The notes under the pieces are model-generated. The model ran no database searches, was not told the DNA's origin, and was given only the letters and a program-made list of their open reading frames with translations. Below are positions 47,590-58,069 of a stretch of 64,000 nt of DNA, piece by piece. Source of the stretch: Verpa conica (taxonomy: Eukaryota > Ascomycota > Pezizomycetes > Pezizales > Morchellaceae). Every line of letters starts with the position of its first letter. Within the stretch, counting starts at the first letter, position 1. Location of the stretch: assembly GCA_033030425.1 (NCBI GenBank), contig JAUFSD010000001.1:1860001-1924000 (forward strand), written 5' to 3'. Made by a program: the position numbers and the translations under genes.

Positions 47590-49746
47590 TCAAAATTCGT
47601 CCTGCCATAACATCCCTCCCATATCATACAAAAGCCCCAAACCTTCTTGACCAAAAACCAGGACAGAATCTAACAGAGGGGAATCCTCTTCTGCAGCCCG
47701 ACTAGGAGTATTAAAGTTTCCATATTTGAAATTGTCAAAACCCTCATTATGATTTACAAGTAGTGGAATAGGCATATTTTGCGCTTCCTTGGGTGGTTGC
47801 TGAGATGGCTGTTCATTGGCCCCGCTAGAAAACGGCGAACCAACATAAGGCCCATGAAATACTGCCCCTTGACCCAGAGGAACGGTTGAGATCTCTTGGC
47901 CTACATTACTGGGGGCCTTAGCCCCTGGTGAAGATTCTGCACCCGTGTAACCGGTACCTATCCCATTCACTGAAGGTGAGGTTGATAAATTTTGGTCGCG
48001 GTTCCTCAGAAGCGGTCCCTCTCTACTAGAAAGCAAAGCGCTGGGAGCCTTCCTTTTCCTAGATATTCTTGACTTTCGGGAATTTAGAATGTCCCTCAAA
48101 GATGATATTGCCAGCGAACAAGCCTTTGCAGACTTCCAATTTCTAGAGAGAATACTCAAAACCTGAACGCATATTTCTAGATCCCTATGTCAAGATATTA
48201 ACCCAAGGTAGTATGCCATTAGTAATAGATGTTTATTTTACCTTATGCCCTGATCTATGCTATAGTTATCACACCAAGAAGCATACAAAAGAGTCATCCC
48301 CGCCGTCCATGTCGCGGAGACAAACCCTGGCCACATTATCAATGGCCATCCGTGGGTTTGCCACCCGTCCACAGGCGTAGGGCTGGAGTGTAAATAGCGA
48401 CTCAACTTTGCAAGAGTCGCCTTAGCGGAGCCTATACACGTCTGTAAAGCCGCAGAGTACTCGGGGCGGTCCGGCTCCAGCGAGAGAGCTGGTCGGTTAA
48501 TAAGAATAATCGACTGGTGATATAAGATAAACAGCAACACCCGATGAAATGATTGCGATATGGTCTCAGCCTGAGGTGTCCTCTCCAGCTCTTCACTGGA
48601 AGCATAATCGCTTGCTGCATTCCACCATGCGCCTAGCTCCGCATTCAACCGCATGATGCGATCCGACTCAACAGTCCTGGATACCACCGCTTTGTTGAAT
48701 AATTCAAGGATCCTCCCCGTCAGTCGTGAGTGCTCCGTGATAGCTATGAACCGTGCTAGACGGGAATCGTCGACCTCAATTTCAGGGTGAGCTTCTTCGT
48801 CTCGCGTATGGACTTCAGATCCAAGCCCAGGCAAGCAAACATCAATGTCATCGTCACGAATACCCAGTGGAAGACCAAGCCCCTGCGAGGTATGTCTGTC
48901 CAGTATGTATATAGACCAGAAAACACGCTTTCTTATGTCCACTTCATGCAGGCTTAGCCTTGGGTATTTATATGGGCATCGATGAAGACCCATGTCTTGG
49001 GCCATCCTGATGATTGATCCACCAAGCCTTACCGCCGCGCGCTGGCTCATAGTGTAAACAAGGTAGAACTGCACAGCCAAGAGCGCTTGAAGCGACCGGA
49101 GCGAGTTGTTGCATAGAAGATACTGTTGGAACGACAGTGCATGCCCGGGTGAGCTAAATGTTGCCGATGCGAGTGTAGATGTTGTTGTTTCCCCTGATCC
49201 ACCTGGTGAATGCTGATTTGCTCGGTGGAGTGCAACAATTGATATAACCGCGCGAAGGATTACAGACTGACTGATCCCAAGAGGATCTCCGCGATAGGCC
49301 GCATCCAGATCAGCTAGGACTATATCACCTTGCAAGAATGGCAGCAAGGGGTGCCATATCCGGAAGTAGGACTGGACAAGCTCATACCCCTCGGGTCGAG
49401 GAGGGAGAGTGTCCTTGTCGAGAAGTAGTTGGTGTATCTGGGTCGGGCCCTGACTAGATGTATGGTCCTCTTCGACAGGTATAAAACCTATTTCCATTGG
49501 ACGCTCAGCGGCAGCAGACGCGACCACCTGAGAGATCTTCTTGAAGAAGTAGATACCACTAGAGCTCCCGGTGAAGGTAGTAGAGCCATCGTTGGCAGAT
49601 GTCAGTGTCCCGACCTCGTGCGTAAGCTGGTGAAAAGCGTCAGAGCCTGAGTTCTTGGGGTTCCTGGGCCGGTCAAGGCCATTGACCGAAGGGGATTTCT
49701 CTGAGGCATGAGTAGGCGTACCGCAGGGCTCATGGGGAGGATTCAT
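47590..49746 (-). CDS. Fungal transcription-factor (MHR) domain protein lacking a zinc cluster
   Basis: Two exons, 49746-48242 and 48184-47590, intron 57 nt, 699 aa. From about residue 60 it shows the linker-MHR pattern of C6 activators: GSSSGIYFF, then YFRIWHPLLPFL, AVRLGGSIIRMAQDMGLHR, RKRVFWSIYILDRHTSQGLG and PLGIRDDDIDVCLP (PF04082-like). The C-terminal 200 residues are low complexity and acidic, as in an activation region. No CxxC cluster exists at the N-terminus. The reading frame stays open for about 120 bp upstream of the ATG, to near 49870, with TF-linker-like sequence but no further Met, so the 5' end may be truncated. See the finding on a split regulator gene. Confidence 0.82.
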
Positions 49747-50093
49747 GGTGACGAGTCGACCTGAGTCTCTCGGGCGTGGGCAGCAGTCCCTACATACAGT
49801 GGATGGTGATGGGGAAGAGGTGAGGTTCTCCGGCTCTCTCTCCCGGGTATTGGTACTGTCACTTTCTAATCACGATGTTACGTACTGTGCTGCGTATTAC
49901 ATGCATTAACTCGTTATGGTCTTAAATGTCGATTTATTATATCTCAACCCTTACTGTTTTCAGTATCGAGACTGAGGCATTACAGGTACTATCCACACTG
50001 TATATAACAATTGCATTTCTGTATAATTCTATCCTATATAAACACTGATCCTAACTACATAAGAAAAGCCCTATAAACATATATAGCCCCCAA
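49747..50093. other. Intergenic; 5' side of MHR gene, 3' side of dehydrogenase
   Basis: The left part (to about 49870) continues the MHR-gene reading frame without a start codon. The rest is AT-rich. Confidence 0.5.
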
Positions 50094-51280
50094 TCAACCG
50101 GATTTCTTCACCTTCCCACCAGCCCCAAGTGCCTCAACCTCCCGACATACCGCATCTGTTACCTCCACAGTATTCGCAGACCCACCCAGGTCCCGAGTCA
50201 TGACACCACGCCCACAGACATTCTCAACAGCCTCCATAAGGAGCGCAGCAGCCTCCTTCTCACCCAACCACTCCAACATCTCACAAGCTGTCCAGAAAGT
50301 AGCAACAGGATTTGCAACCCCCTTTCCGGTGATATCGAATGCAGAGCCATGAATAGGCTCAAACATGGATGGGTTCTCCCTCGTAGGGTCAAGATTACTC
50401 GTTGGGGCAATCCCAATAGACCCAGCAAGGGCAGCCGCAAGATCAGAAAGGATATCCGCATGCAAATTTGTCGCCACGATAGTATCGAGACTCTTCGGGT
50501 TTAGGACCATTCGTGTAGTCATCGCATCAACCAGCATCTTATCCCAAGTGACATCAGGGAAATCTTTCGCAACATTAGCTGCAACCTCGTCCCAAAGCAC
50601 CATTCCGTTGCGTTGGGCATTGCTCTTGGTAACGACCGTGAGGAACTTGCGCGGTCTGTTGCTGGCGGTTTCGAATGCAAATCTCATCAATCTCTCTACG
50701 CCGTGACGGGTAAAGATGGAGACCTCCGTGGCGGTTTCCCACGGCTTCCCTTGGTGTGATCGACCGCCGTGTCCGGCGTACTCGCCTTCGGAGTTTTCGC
50801 GGACAATGACCCAGTCTAGATCGCCGACCTGGCAGTTGCGTAGTGGGGACTTTGTCCCTCGGAGGACTCGTGTAGGTCGGACATTTGCGTATTGCTGGAG
50901 TGGCTGGCAGATGGCGAGACGTAGACCCCAGAGGGAAATGTGGTCTGGTACATCTGTTTTTTTTCTAAGGTTACTTTGGGTTCTATCAAAAATTGTAATT
51001 ACGGTAAGTTCAACATACCAGGTGCTCCAACAGCCCCAAATAGGATTGCATCAAAAGTTTTCAAAATCTCGAGGTGGTTTTCTGGAACATATTTCCCAGT
51101 CTTCTTGTAGGTCTCGCTGCTCCAGTCGAATTCTTCGATATCCAACTCAAAAGTCCCCAATGTTTTCGTGAGGACATTCAAGACCTCTACAGCTGCATGA
51201 ACAACCTCTGGGCCAATCCCATCTGCGGGAATAGAGGCGATCTTGTAAATGGGGGATTCAGAAGGTCTTTTGGAGATCAT
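50094..51280 (-). CDS. Tartrate/D-malate-type beta-decarboxylating dehydrogenase
   Basis: Two exons, 51280-51019 and 50953-50094, 65-nt intron, 373 aa. It belongs to the isocitrate/isopropylmalate dehydrogenase superfamily: IPADGIGPEVV at the N-terminus, LFGAVGAPDVPDHISLWGLR, VRENSEGEYAGHGG with the catalytic region, NLHADILSDLAAALAGSIGI with the metal-binding Asp residues, and EPIHGSAFDITGKGVANP in the NAD site. VPDHISLWGLRLAICQ in place of the LeuB loop is typical of tartrate dehydrogenase/decarboxylase and D-malate dehydrogenase (TtuC/DmlA type). These oxidise tartrate, or decarboxylate meso-tartrate to D-glycerate, with NAD+ and Mn2+. No mitochondrial presequence is evident. It lies beside a glycerate kinase and a carboxylate-type transporter. 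Confidence 0.85.
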
Positions 51281-52067
51281 TGTGATTGTTTTGTTACGTA
51301 CTATAGGACGACTCAGTTGATGATTCAGGTGATGTGCTTCGAGTTAGGGATATCGGAAGAACGGGTGATATGTTATTCATATATATATATCTAATCACTC
51401 GAATTCCTCTATACCAAAGTACTTACTTCCATTAGCTACCCGTACTGGTCCATCGATTAACCGGGGGTTGCCCTGGTACGCGGTAGAACGATCAACCGCA
51501 ACCCGGGGGAGGGGAGATCGCATCTGGACCCTTAACCCCGGTTCGATCTGCATACATCACTCACGCGATAAAATTACCGAAAGGCTTGAACCGAACAAGA
51601 AAAACCACGCAGCCGACTTGACCTATCAAAATGGTATTTTTAGGCGACTGATATATCTAAATGTCATCTACGGGTGATACTGCAACACATCCGGGTGTTG
51701 TATGTACATACGTTACCCAACGCGCATATATAGGATTATATATTTGGACTACTGTGGGGATTAACAAGGGTTTCTATAGGATGTCACAATTGATTATTTA
51801 GAGATCAGGGCTAGGGCTATCCTGACTACACCTGACTTTATAGAACCTGTCGACTGATCAATCTATTGGACTTCATTTACTTCATTCTACTTTTTATAAT
51901 CTCATGGGATGTTCACTAGCTTCCATGACACAGAAATCTCTAAGTGAACAAAAGACCGTAATTACAATACTCTCTTAGAAACTATCTCACGGTTCCCACC
52001 TAGGAGTAGTTGAAGCTGCTTTCCAGGCTCGTTGAAAAACCCCTCCCTTAATTTACCCAAGTAGAGT
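51281..52067. promoter_or_regulatory. Dehydrogenase promoter region
   Basis: 787 bp between the dehydrogenase start and the kinase stop. It contains the CGG-N5-CGGGTGA site (51354-51368), a second ACGGGTGATA half-site near 51670, and a TATAT tract near 51380. Confidence 0.5.
51354..51368 (+). promoter_or_regulatory. CGG-N5-CGGGTGA site, candidate Zn2Cys6 operator
   Basis: Direct CGG repeats with five bases between (CGGaagaaCGGGTGA), 74 bp upstream of the dehydrogenase start codon. The same arrangement occurs at 53205-53219. Confidence 0.5.
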
Positions 52068-52961
52068 TCATAGCCCGGCATATACCCCTTCACTATTTAC
52101 TTTTAGTACGGGGGCAGTCATCGCATTAGAGAAGAAAGCCTTACCAAAGTTTATAACTTCTTCATCTGTCATCCCAGCTCCCCCCGACACCTTCTTCAAA
52201 TTTTCTTCCTGCTCTAGTCTCCACTTATAGACATGAAAAACGCTCTCAACATCCATAAATACAAGAGCATTGAAATGAGTTGGTCCCATGAAGGCGGCGT
52301 TATATTCTCTGAGCCGGCTGTTCATATACTGAATATGAGACAACGAGTGTTTCTCAAGCGTAGACACCGGAAACCTCGGATCTTCAACAGTAACTGCAGT
52401 ACCGTAATTACTCAACTTCGCCTGATAGATACTTTCCAACTCGTCATCGGCATGTGCCTGAAACCCCACACACCAACCCTCGAATATCACCACATCCACC
52501 GGGCCCTCGATTGTAACCCATTGCTCTTCGGGGGCACGATCACCCTGGCCGCTATGTTGGCTCTTATCATAAAACGGGATACGTATTGCAGACCCTGGCG
52601 ATAGCGAGTTGCCGTCTCCCTTGAACTGGCTGAAGGTCTTCTGGGCAAGGTCGAGATCGTGCGTTCCGGGCTGGCCCCGTTTGCGTAACAGACGGTTATC
52701 CGGATAGCGGGCGGATAGAGCCGTTTGGTCTTTATGGGTGAGATAGAGATCGTCAAGAGAGAGTTGTGCTGTTCGATAGTTGTATGGGGCGCTGGAAAGT
52801 ACTGTTGCGAGATGGCGTACTAATGTTGATTTCCCGCAGCCTTGGGGCCCGCTCAGACCAATTACGAAGGGAGACGACGACGATGATACCGCCGGTGAAT
52901 GCTGTTGTAGTAGTGGTAGTAGAAAATCTACAATATGCTTTGTCTTTTCTTCTGTGGACAT
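52068..52961 (-). CDS. D-glycerate 3-kinase (TDA10/GLYK-like)
   Basis: Single exon, 297 aa. A P-loop kinase with Walker A GLSGPQGCGKSTLVRH near residues 34-50, a Walker-B-like strand with QLSLDDLYLTHKDQ, the RGQPGTHDLDL substrate motif, and EGPVDVVIFEGWCVGFQ, where the EGW turn is characteristic of plant/fungal glycerate kinases and yeast Tda10. It phosphorylates D-glycerate to 3-phosphoglycerate with ATP in the cytosol. Length and motif order match the family. The start was taken at the first Met (MSTEEKTKHIVDF). It is transcribed divergently from the MFS transporter across 588 bp, and downstream of it lies the dehydrogenase that could supply glycerate. Confidence 0.9.
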   Translation of the reverse strand: MSTEEKTKHIVDFLLPLLQQHSPAVSSSSSPFVIGLSGPQGCGKSTLVRHLATVLSSAPYNYRTAQLSLDDLYLTHKDQTALSARYPDNRLLRKRGQPGTHDLDLAQKTFSQFKGDGNSLSPGSAIRIPFYDKSQHSGQGDRAPEEQWVTIEGPVDVVIFEGWCVGFQAHADDELESIYQAKLSNYGTAVTVEDPRFPVSTLEKHSLSHIQYMNSRLREYNAAFMGPTHFNALVFMDVESVFHVYKWRLEQEENLKKVSGGAGMTDEEVINFGKAFFSNAMTAPVLKVNSEGVYAGL

Positions 52962-53549
52962 GATATTTGTTTGGTTTGATGTTTGAATTTGCTTAGAAAG
53001 AGGAGGGGTAAAAAGATACTCCCTTCGAAGTTTTTGACAACAGTTTGTTTAATTTCTTTTTTGGAGGGGCGGTCAAACGTTTAGCCAGGAGCCTCGCCAC
53101 GCAAAGGGGAGTCAACACACCCTCTTCTAGAAAAAAAAAGAAGTGAAGACAATTAACCCCCCGCCGTGCAGGCTACATAGCAGAGATATAACTCTGCACA
53201 GGAGCGGTGTGACGGGTGAACGTTCTTCCCCACTATCCCCGCGTTTCTGTCAGAGTACCGTGCACTGTCGACTTTCTCAGACGCCACCTCCACATAACCC
53301 CATAATAATAAAAAATGTAGACCATAGCAGTCTAGGAGTTGAGACCAAGAGCTCTATAGTAGCTAGCAGGTGTAGATATAAGGAGGACCGTCTAGGCATT
53401 CCTGTTCATCATCTGGAGAAGCACTCATCTTCAACAGATCAGGTCAGAGTCGTGAACCACTGCAGCTGTTTAATAACTTTCTTCTCCCCTCCTTCTTTTC
53501 AAATTAATTAGTCGCTCAACCAGCCAATATCAAGTTTCAACACGCAGAA
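52962..53549. promoter_or_regulatory. Divergent promoter, kinase and transporter
   Basis: 588 bp between the two start codons. It carries the CGG-N5-CGGGTGA site at 53205-53219 and C/T-rich tracts near the transporter start. Confidence 0.55.
53205..53219 (+). promoter_or_regulatory. CGG-N5-CGGGTGA site, candidate Zn2Cys6 operator
   Basis: CGGtgtgaCGGGTGA, 244 bp before the kinase start and 331 bp before the transporter start. It matches the site in the dehydrogenase promoter. Confidence 0.5.
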
Positions 53550-55265
53550 ATGTCGCGTGTATCGTTAGACGAGAAGGCTACTAGGAAGCCAAGCATTGAA
53601 AATGTGGAGATGGTGATGAAGCCGGCAAAAGGAGACTACTCAGGTATTTATCTCATCTATCAACCCGACAACCGTGTATTTGGTTGGCTGGTTGGTGGTA
53701 GGGTCTAATTTGTTGTTTGTTGTGATAGGTGCTGTCGCGAAAAGTGATCCTGCTGAGATCGAGCTTGTAAAGAAATTGGATCGGCGGATTATGGTAAGCT
53801 TTTCGAATCTCTTGGAGTGTATTAATTGCCTTCTTTTTTTCTGACCCTGAACTAGCCAATTCTCTGGGTCATGTACTTCTTGAACTACTTGGACCGGAAT
53901 GCAATTACCCAAGCACGTTTGAATAACCTTGAGGAAGATCTCGGCCTTGTGGGCAATCAATACAATACCGCTATCTCTATTCTGTTTGTTGGGTATGAAA
54001 AATAACTTTCCCGTATGTGCGAATAATATCAGGGTCTGTACTAAAGAAGGTAAATAGTTACCTCCTCATGCAGATCCCTTCAAACATGTTCATCACTCGG
54101 ACACGCCCTTCTATCTACATGTCTGTTTGTATGATGGTATGGGCTGTTATCTCTGGTTGTACTGCATTGGTGCATAATTATACTGGCCTCGTGCTTGCCC
54201 GGTTTTTCTTGGGGGTTGCAGAAGCTCCATATTATCCAGGAGCTCTGTATCTTTTGGCTTCCTTCTATACTAGAAAGGAGATAGCTACCCGCCTCTCTAT
54301 CTTGTACTCTGGGAATATTTTGGCAACTTCGTTTTCAGGTCTTATTGCCGCAGGTGTCTTTGACGGCCTTGATGGAGTAAGGGGCCTTGCTGGATGGAGA
54401 TGGTGAGTAAAAAAAAAAGACCCAAACCTCATACTTACTGAAAATCCTCTAACAATACGACAGGCTGTTTGTAATCGAAGGAGGACTCACCATCGTAACC
54501 GCATTATTTGGACTTGTATTGCTCCCTGACCGCCCTCTCACCACCCGTTGGTTGACACAAGAGGAGCGCACTCTCGCCCACGAACGCATCAAGCAGGATA
54601 CTGTCGGGTCAGACGACAAGGAGTCCAGCACTCTTGACGGCCTAAAGCAGGCAGCAGGGGACTACCGCACCTGGCTTTTCTGCCTAATGCAGAACATGCA
54701 CCTGTCAGCCTGCTCCTTCAACAACTTCTTTCCCACCGTGGTCGAAACCCTTGGTTTCAACAGGACCATCACTCTCGTCCTCACGTGTCCCCCATACCTT
54801 GTTTCAGGCGCCTTTGGCATCCTAGTCGGCTACACCTCCGGACGATACAATGAGCGGACCTGGCATATCACACTTTCTATGGGTGCTGCGCTTGTGGGGT
54901 TTGTAATCTCGGCGGCTACGCTAAACACCGCTGTTCGTTATATTGCCTGCTTCCTCTTCGCATCTGGCGCATATGCCGTCAATGGCGTGATCCTTGGATG
55001 GGTTTCTGCGACTCTCTCACAAACTACTGAGAAGAAGGCAGTCGCGCTCTCGATCGTTAATGTCCTAGCGAACTCTTCTTACATCTATACTGCCTATCTG
55101 TGGCCAAAGTCGGATGGGCCGCGTTATCTCACGGCAAACGCTTCGAATGCTGCGTTCGCGGTAGGGTCTATTGCGTGTGCGTGGGTTATGCGCGGTATCC
55201 TCAAGAAGCAGAATGAGAAGATGCGGCAGGAGGAGAATGAGAATGTAACGTTTTATGTTTACTAA
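53550..55265 (+). CDS. MFS anion:cation symporter (Dal5/TNA1/tartrate-transporter type)
   Basis: Five exons: 53550-53643, 53729-53793, 53856-53992, 54058-54402 and 54464-55265; phases close to 480 aa. The N-terminal cytoplasmic segment is followed by PILWVMYFLNYLDRNAITQARLNNLEEDL, written here as its two halves PILWVMYFLNYLDRN and AITQARLNNL, the hallmark of the ACS family. Then come GNQYNTAISILFVGYLLMQ, LARFFLGVAEAPYYPGALY and, in the central loop, PLTTRWLTQEE. About twelve membrane helices are apparent. Members carry allantoate, nicotinate, pantothenate, tartrate or related organic anions with protons across the plasma membrane. The tartrate assignment rests on the neighbouring genes, not on the transporter sequence itself. 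Confidence 0.88.
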
Positions 55266-55635
55266 GGGATTAAGAGCTGTGTGTGTGTGTGTGAAAGAGG
55301 ATATTTGGAGGGTTACGGGGTTTTATATATATATATTTATACGGGGAATGTAACGAAACCAATGAATTTAGTAATGTGCGATAAAATATCTTGAAACACT
55401 GATAGGTGGCTCAGTGAGCTGGGAGTCTAGTCCTATGGTTGTGATCTTTTCACTCTTGTTGTCACCACCCAGGTATCTTATTCCCTTGATCTGCTAGAGG
55501 ATGGGATTGACCTAAGTAGGTATGTTGATGCTTTGAGGTTGTCTCATTAGAGTTCAACACCTTTTGGCAAGGGTTTATGGGTATTTGATATGTATAGTAG
55601 TGACTCTAGTGTATACCCGATTTTTATCACGCCCG

Positions 55636-55691
55636 TTATACCTACAGGCTCCATGTACTTATGATTAATTGATTCATTATACCTACAGGCT
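55636..55691 (+). mobile_element. Micro-insertion copy C with 15-bp direct repeats
   Basis: The 15-mer ttatacctacaggct occurs at 55636-55650 and 55677-55691. The 26 bp between (55651-55676) read CCATGTACTTATGATTAATT plus a short GATTCA tail. Confidence 0.65.
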
Positions 55692-57474
55692 ATTTAAGTA
55701 CAATACCGAGTGCTCTTCTATGGAGTGGGTGGTGCATAAGTGTCAATGATCCAAATTTTGAGAGCTAGGAGACCCTAAGCGATAGCCTACTTATCATTTA
55801 GCTAGCCCCTTTGTACTACATTCTACACCTACATCAGAGGCACCCACGGCTCCCGGCTCCTTACCCAATGTCTCAAGTAAACATAAACGGACAGCCAAGA
55901 CCGTGACAGAGGAGAGTGACCACCAGCCACAGCAGTTAAAATAACCTCTCACTGGTACCTACCCCATCCTCTCTAGCACCTCAAGTCACGCAGCCAAGCA
56001 TTGTAAACAAGAACGCGGGTGCAGCTGCAGTTACAGGCATCGATCCCTCAATGTGCAGTATCAAAAATTAAAGTGTCATCAAAGCGCGAGGCGCTCGGGA
56101 ATATCGGCGGTATGTAAAAGAAAAATGCCTACTAGCTAGTTTACTTCGGCTCTCTTGCTCGCTTGTTTAAAGTCTGGTATAGACATTGTTTAACTGAATC
56201 CGTAGGTGTTTACCCGTACTTTTTTCCTTTACCAAATAAGGAAAGTCGATACAGAACGTCAAATTGCTCTTTTATTTTAAATGAACCTCTTTTTTTTTTC
56301 CCTCACTCACTCAGCTCCACCAGTTACTTGCGGGTGCGACCACACCTCAGGTCATATGACTTTGAGTTCATGCGGAGATCGACACGGAAAGATTGGTTGG
56401 GGGTTTGGGGCACTGACTGATAAGCGCCTCGAGCTCCCCCCTGGAGCCTTAAGAAGGGTGTAGTGGGGGCTGCATGTTATAAAGTTCGATCGGATGCGGG
56501 GGTTATGAAATGAAATGAGATGGATGGTGTGTGTGTTTCGGTGAGGCGAATATTTAAAGACATGGATTGTTTGGTACAGCCGTTGTTTCAAGCATTGTGC
56601 AAAAGTCTAGGCTCGAGTGGGCATATAACGCGCAAATCCACGGACCGCACACCGCCCTGTGATGGCCCTCTCTCGCTTGCCGCAGCCTTCAACGTTCTCG
56701 TGCAACCCAGGCCTAGATTGAGGGTTCGATCCGAGCCGAGTGGGACCGCGGTAATTCTGTAGTAGCACAGCTTTAGTAAATGATTCAGATGATTTTTATA
56801 GTCCTTTAGATTTGTACCCCGGGCTAAATCCTTGCTTCACGTGATTTTTTTGGCAGGGCTAGTCAAATCCACTATCAAGTTATCAGTTGGCCCACAGCAT
56901 TTGATACTTATCTAATTTGTTTCTGAAAACTCTAGTTTCACAAAGATGTTAGATCAAAGTTTGAAAATGATCTAAAAATATATCCCCTCGAGAAATTCAG
57001 AAGCCAGGTTCTAGGGTACCTTAAACTGACTAATTTGATGGGTATTATTAGAGAGAGGAATCGGTTCGGCCCTAGTAATGATTAGACATATCAAGTCTAT
57101 GGTACTATTCTCTATAGGCCTATGTAGCTAGTTATTAAGACTATAATTGATAAACTGCTACAACTTTTGAGGGATGACAGAGTAAATGAAAATGAGTGCA
57201 GTGAATAATACAGGGAGCCCTAAGGGAACGAGTGTAGTGCTTGTCTTTCAACATTTTCTTCGTTCTTTAAATGAAATTAAGCTTAACTTGGGACTCGGTT
57301 TAGACTCTAGCATACAATATCAATCTCCATCGACCTGATAACCGTAAACTTTGTCAATCACCGATAACTATAGACTATCAACAATGATACAGATTAGCGA
57401 GCACAGGAAAGAGGAGAAAAGAGCTATCTATCGACTTAACTAATCACTGGATACATACCTTAGCCTTAGGATTT

Positions 57475-57500
57475 CATGTATTTATGATTAATTCATTCAC
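57475..57500 (+). mobile_element. Micro-insertion copy D, no direct repeat
   Basis: CATGTATTTATGATTAATTC followed by ATTCA, matching the core of copies A-C. No flanking duplication is visible. A TACATG follows, so the core is enclosed by CATGTA/TACATG. Confidence 0.5.
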
Positions 57501-57689
57501 CTACATGTAGCAAATTACTCCGATATACTTCGCGTCTATTGGCCGTCGAGTTGGCACTACATCACAGTACTTGCGCTTATTTTACTATATATAATATCTA
57601 TCCAACTACTTCTATATTGAAGTAAACAAAGGATTTAGGCAGAGACAAATGTCCAAACATTATAATATATATACGAATATGATATTTAG

Positions 57690-57707
57690 TCATCGATTAT
57701 CACTCGA
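57690..57707 (+). repeat. Bipartite motif, exact copy
   Basis: TCAT-cgat-TATCACTCGA, 363 bp upstream of the next gene. Confidence 0.75.
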
Positions 57708-58069
57708 CAAACTGTTGGCTTTTTATTTTTATTTTTTATCATTTAGTTAGGTACATATATAGTAAATTTAAATCCATAGGATTTTTTAGATTCTCTCGGT
57801 ATAATTTACAGATCTCATATTCATTGCATGCGTGCTATATCAATGTAAAAAATCCTTTTATGTATCCCAAGCCCCCTTAGTCGTGAACCTCACCATAGAA
57901 AACCCCGTCAAAAATGGCTCAGTTCCTACCAATGATTCATAAAAATCAAGAGCTGTCCAAGAATCTTTGATCTGGGCATGATCAGCGACCTTTTAATATA
58001 TTCTATTCCATAATACCACACATATAGGCCATCACCTGAGGATTATAATACCTGCAATAAGCCTATAGA

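Larger units (their letters stand above)
55266..58069. other. Intergenic region with two micro-insertion copies
   Basis: Starts with GT and TA microsatellites (about 55280-55340). Contains copy C (55636-55691), copy D (57475-57500) and an exact bipartite motif (57690-57707). No supported CDS. Confidence 0.5.

Noticed and set aside
51391..51402. AATCACTCGA as another bipartite motif
   Set aside because: The upstream TCAT half-site is missing at the required spacing.
56690..56715. B-box-like GGTTCGATCC suggesting another tRNA
   Set aside because: The T-stem does not pair and no A-box or acceptor stem is found.
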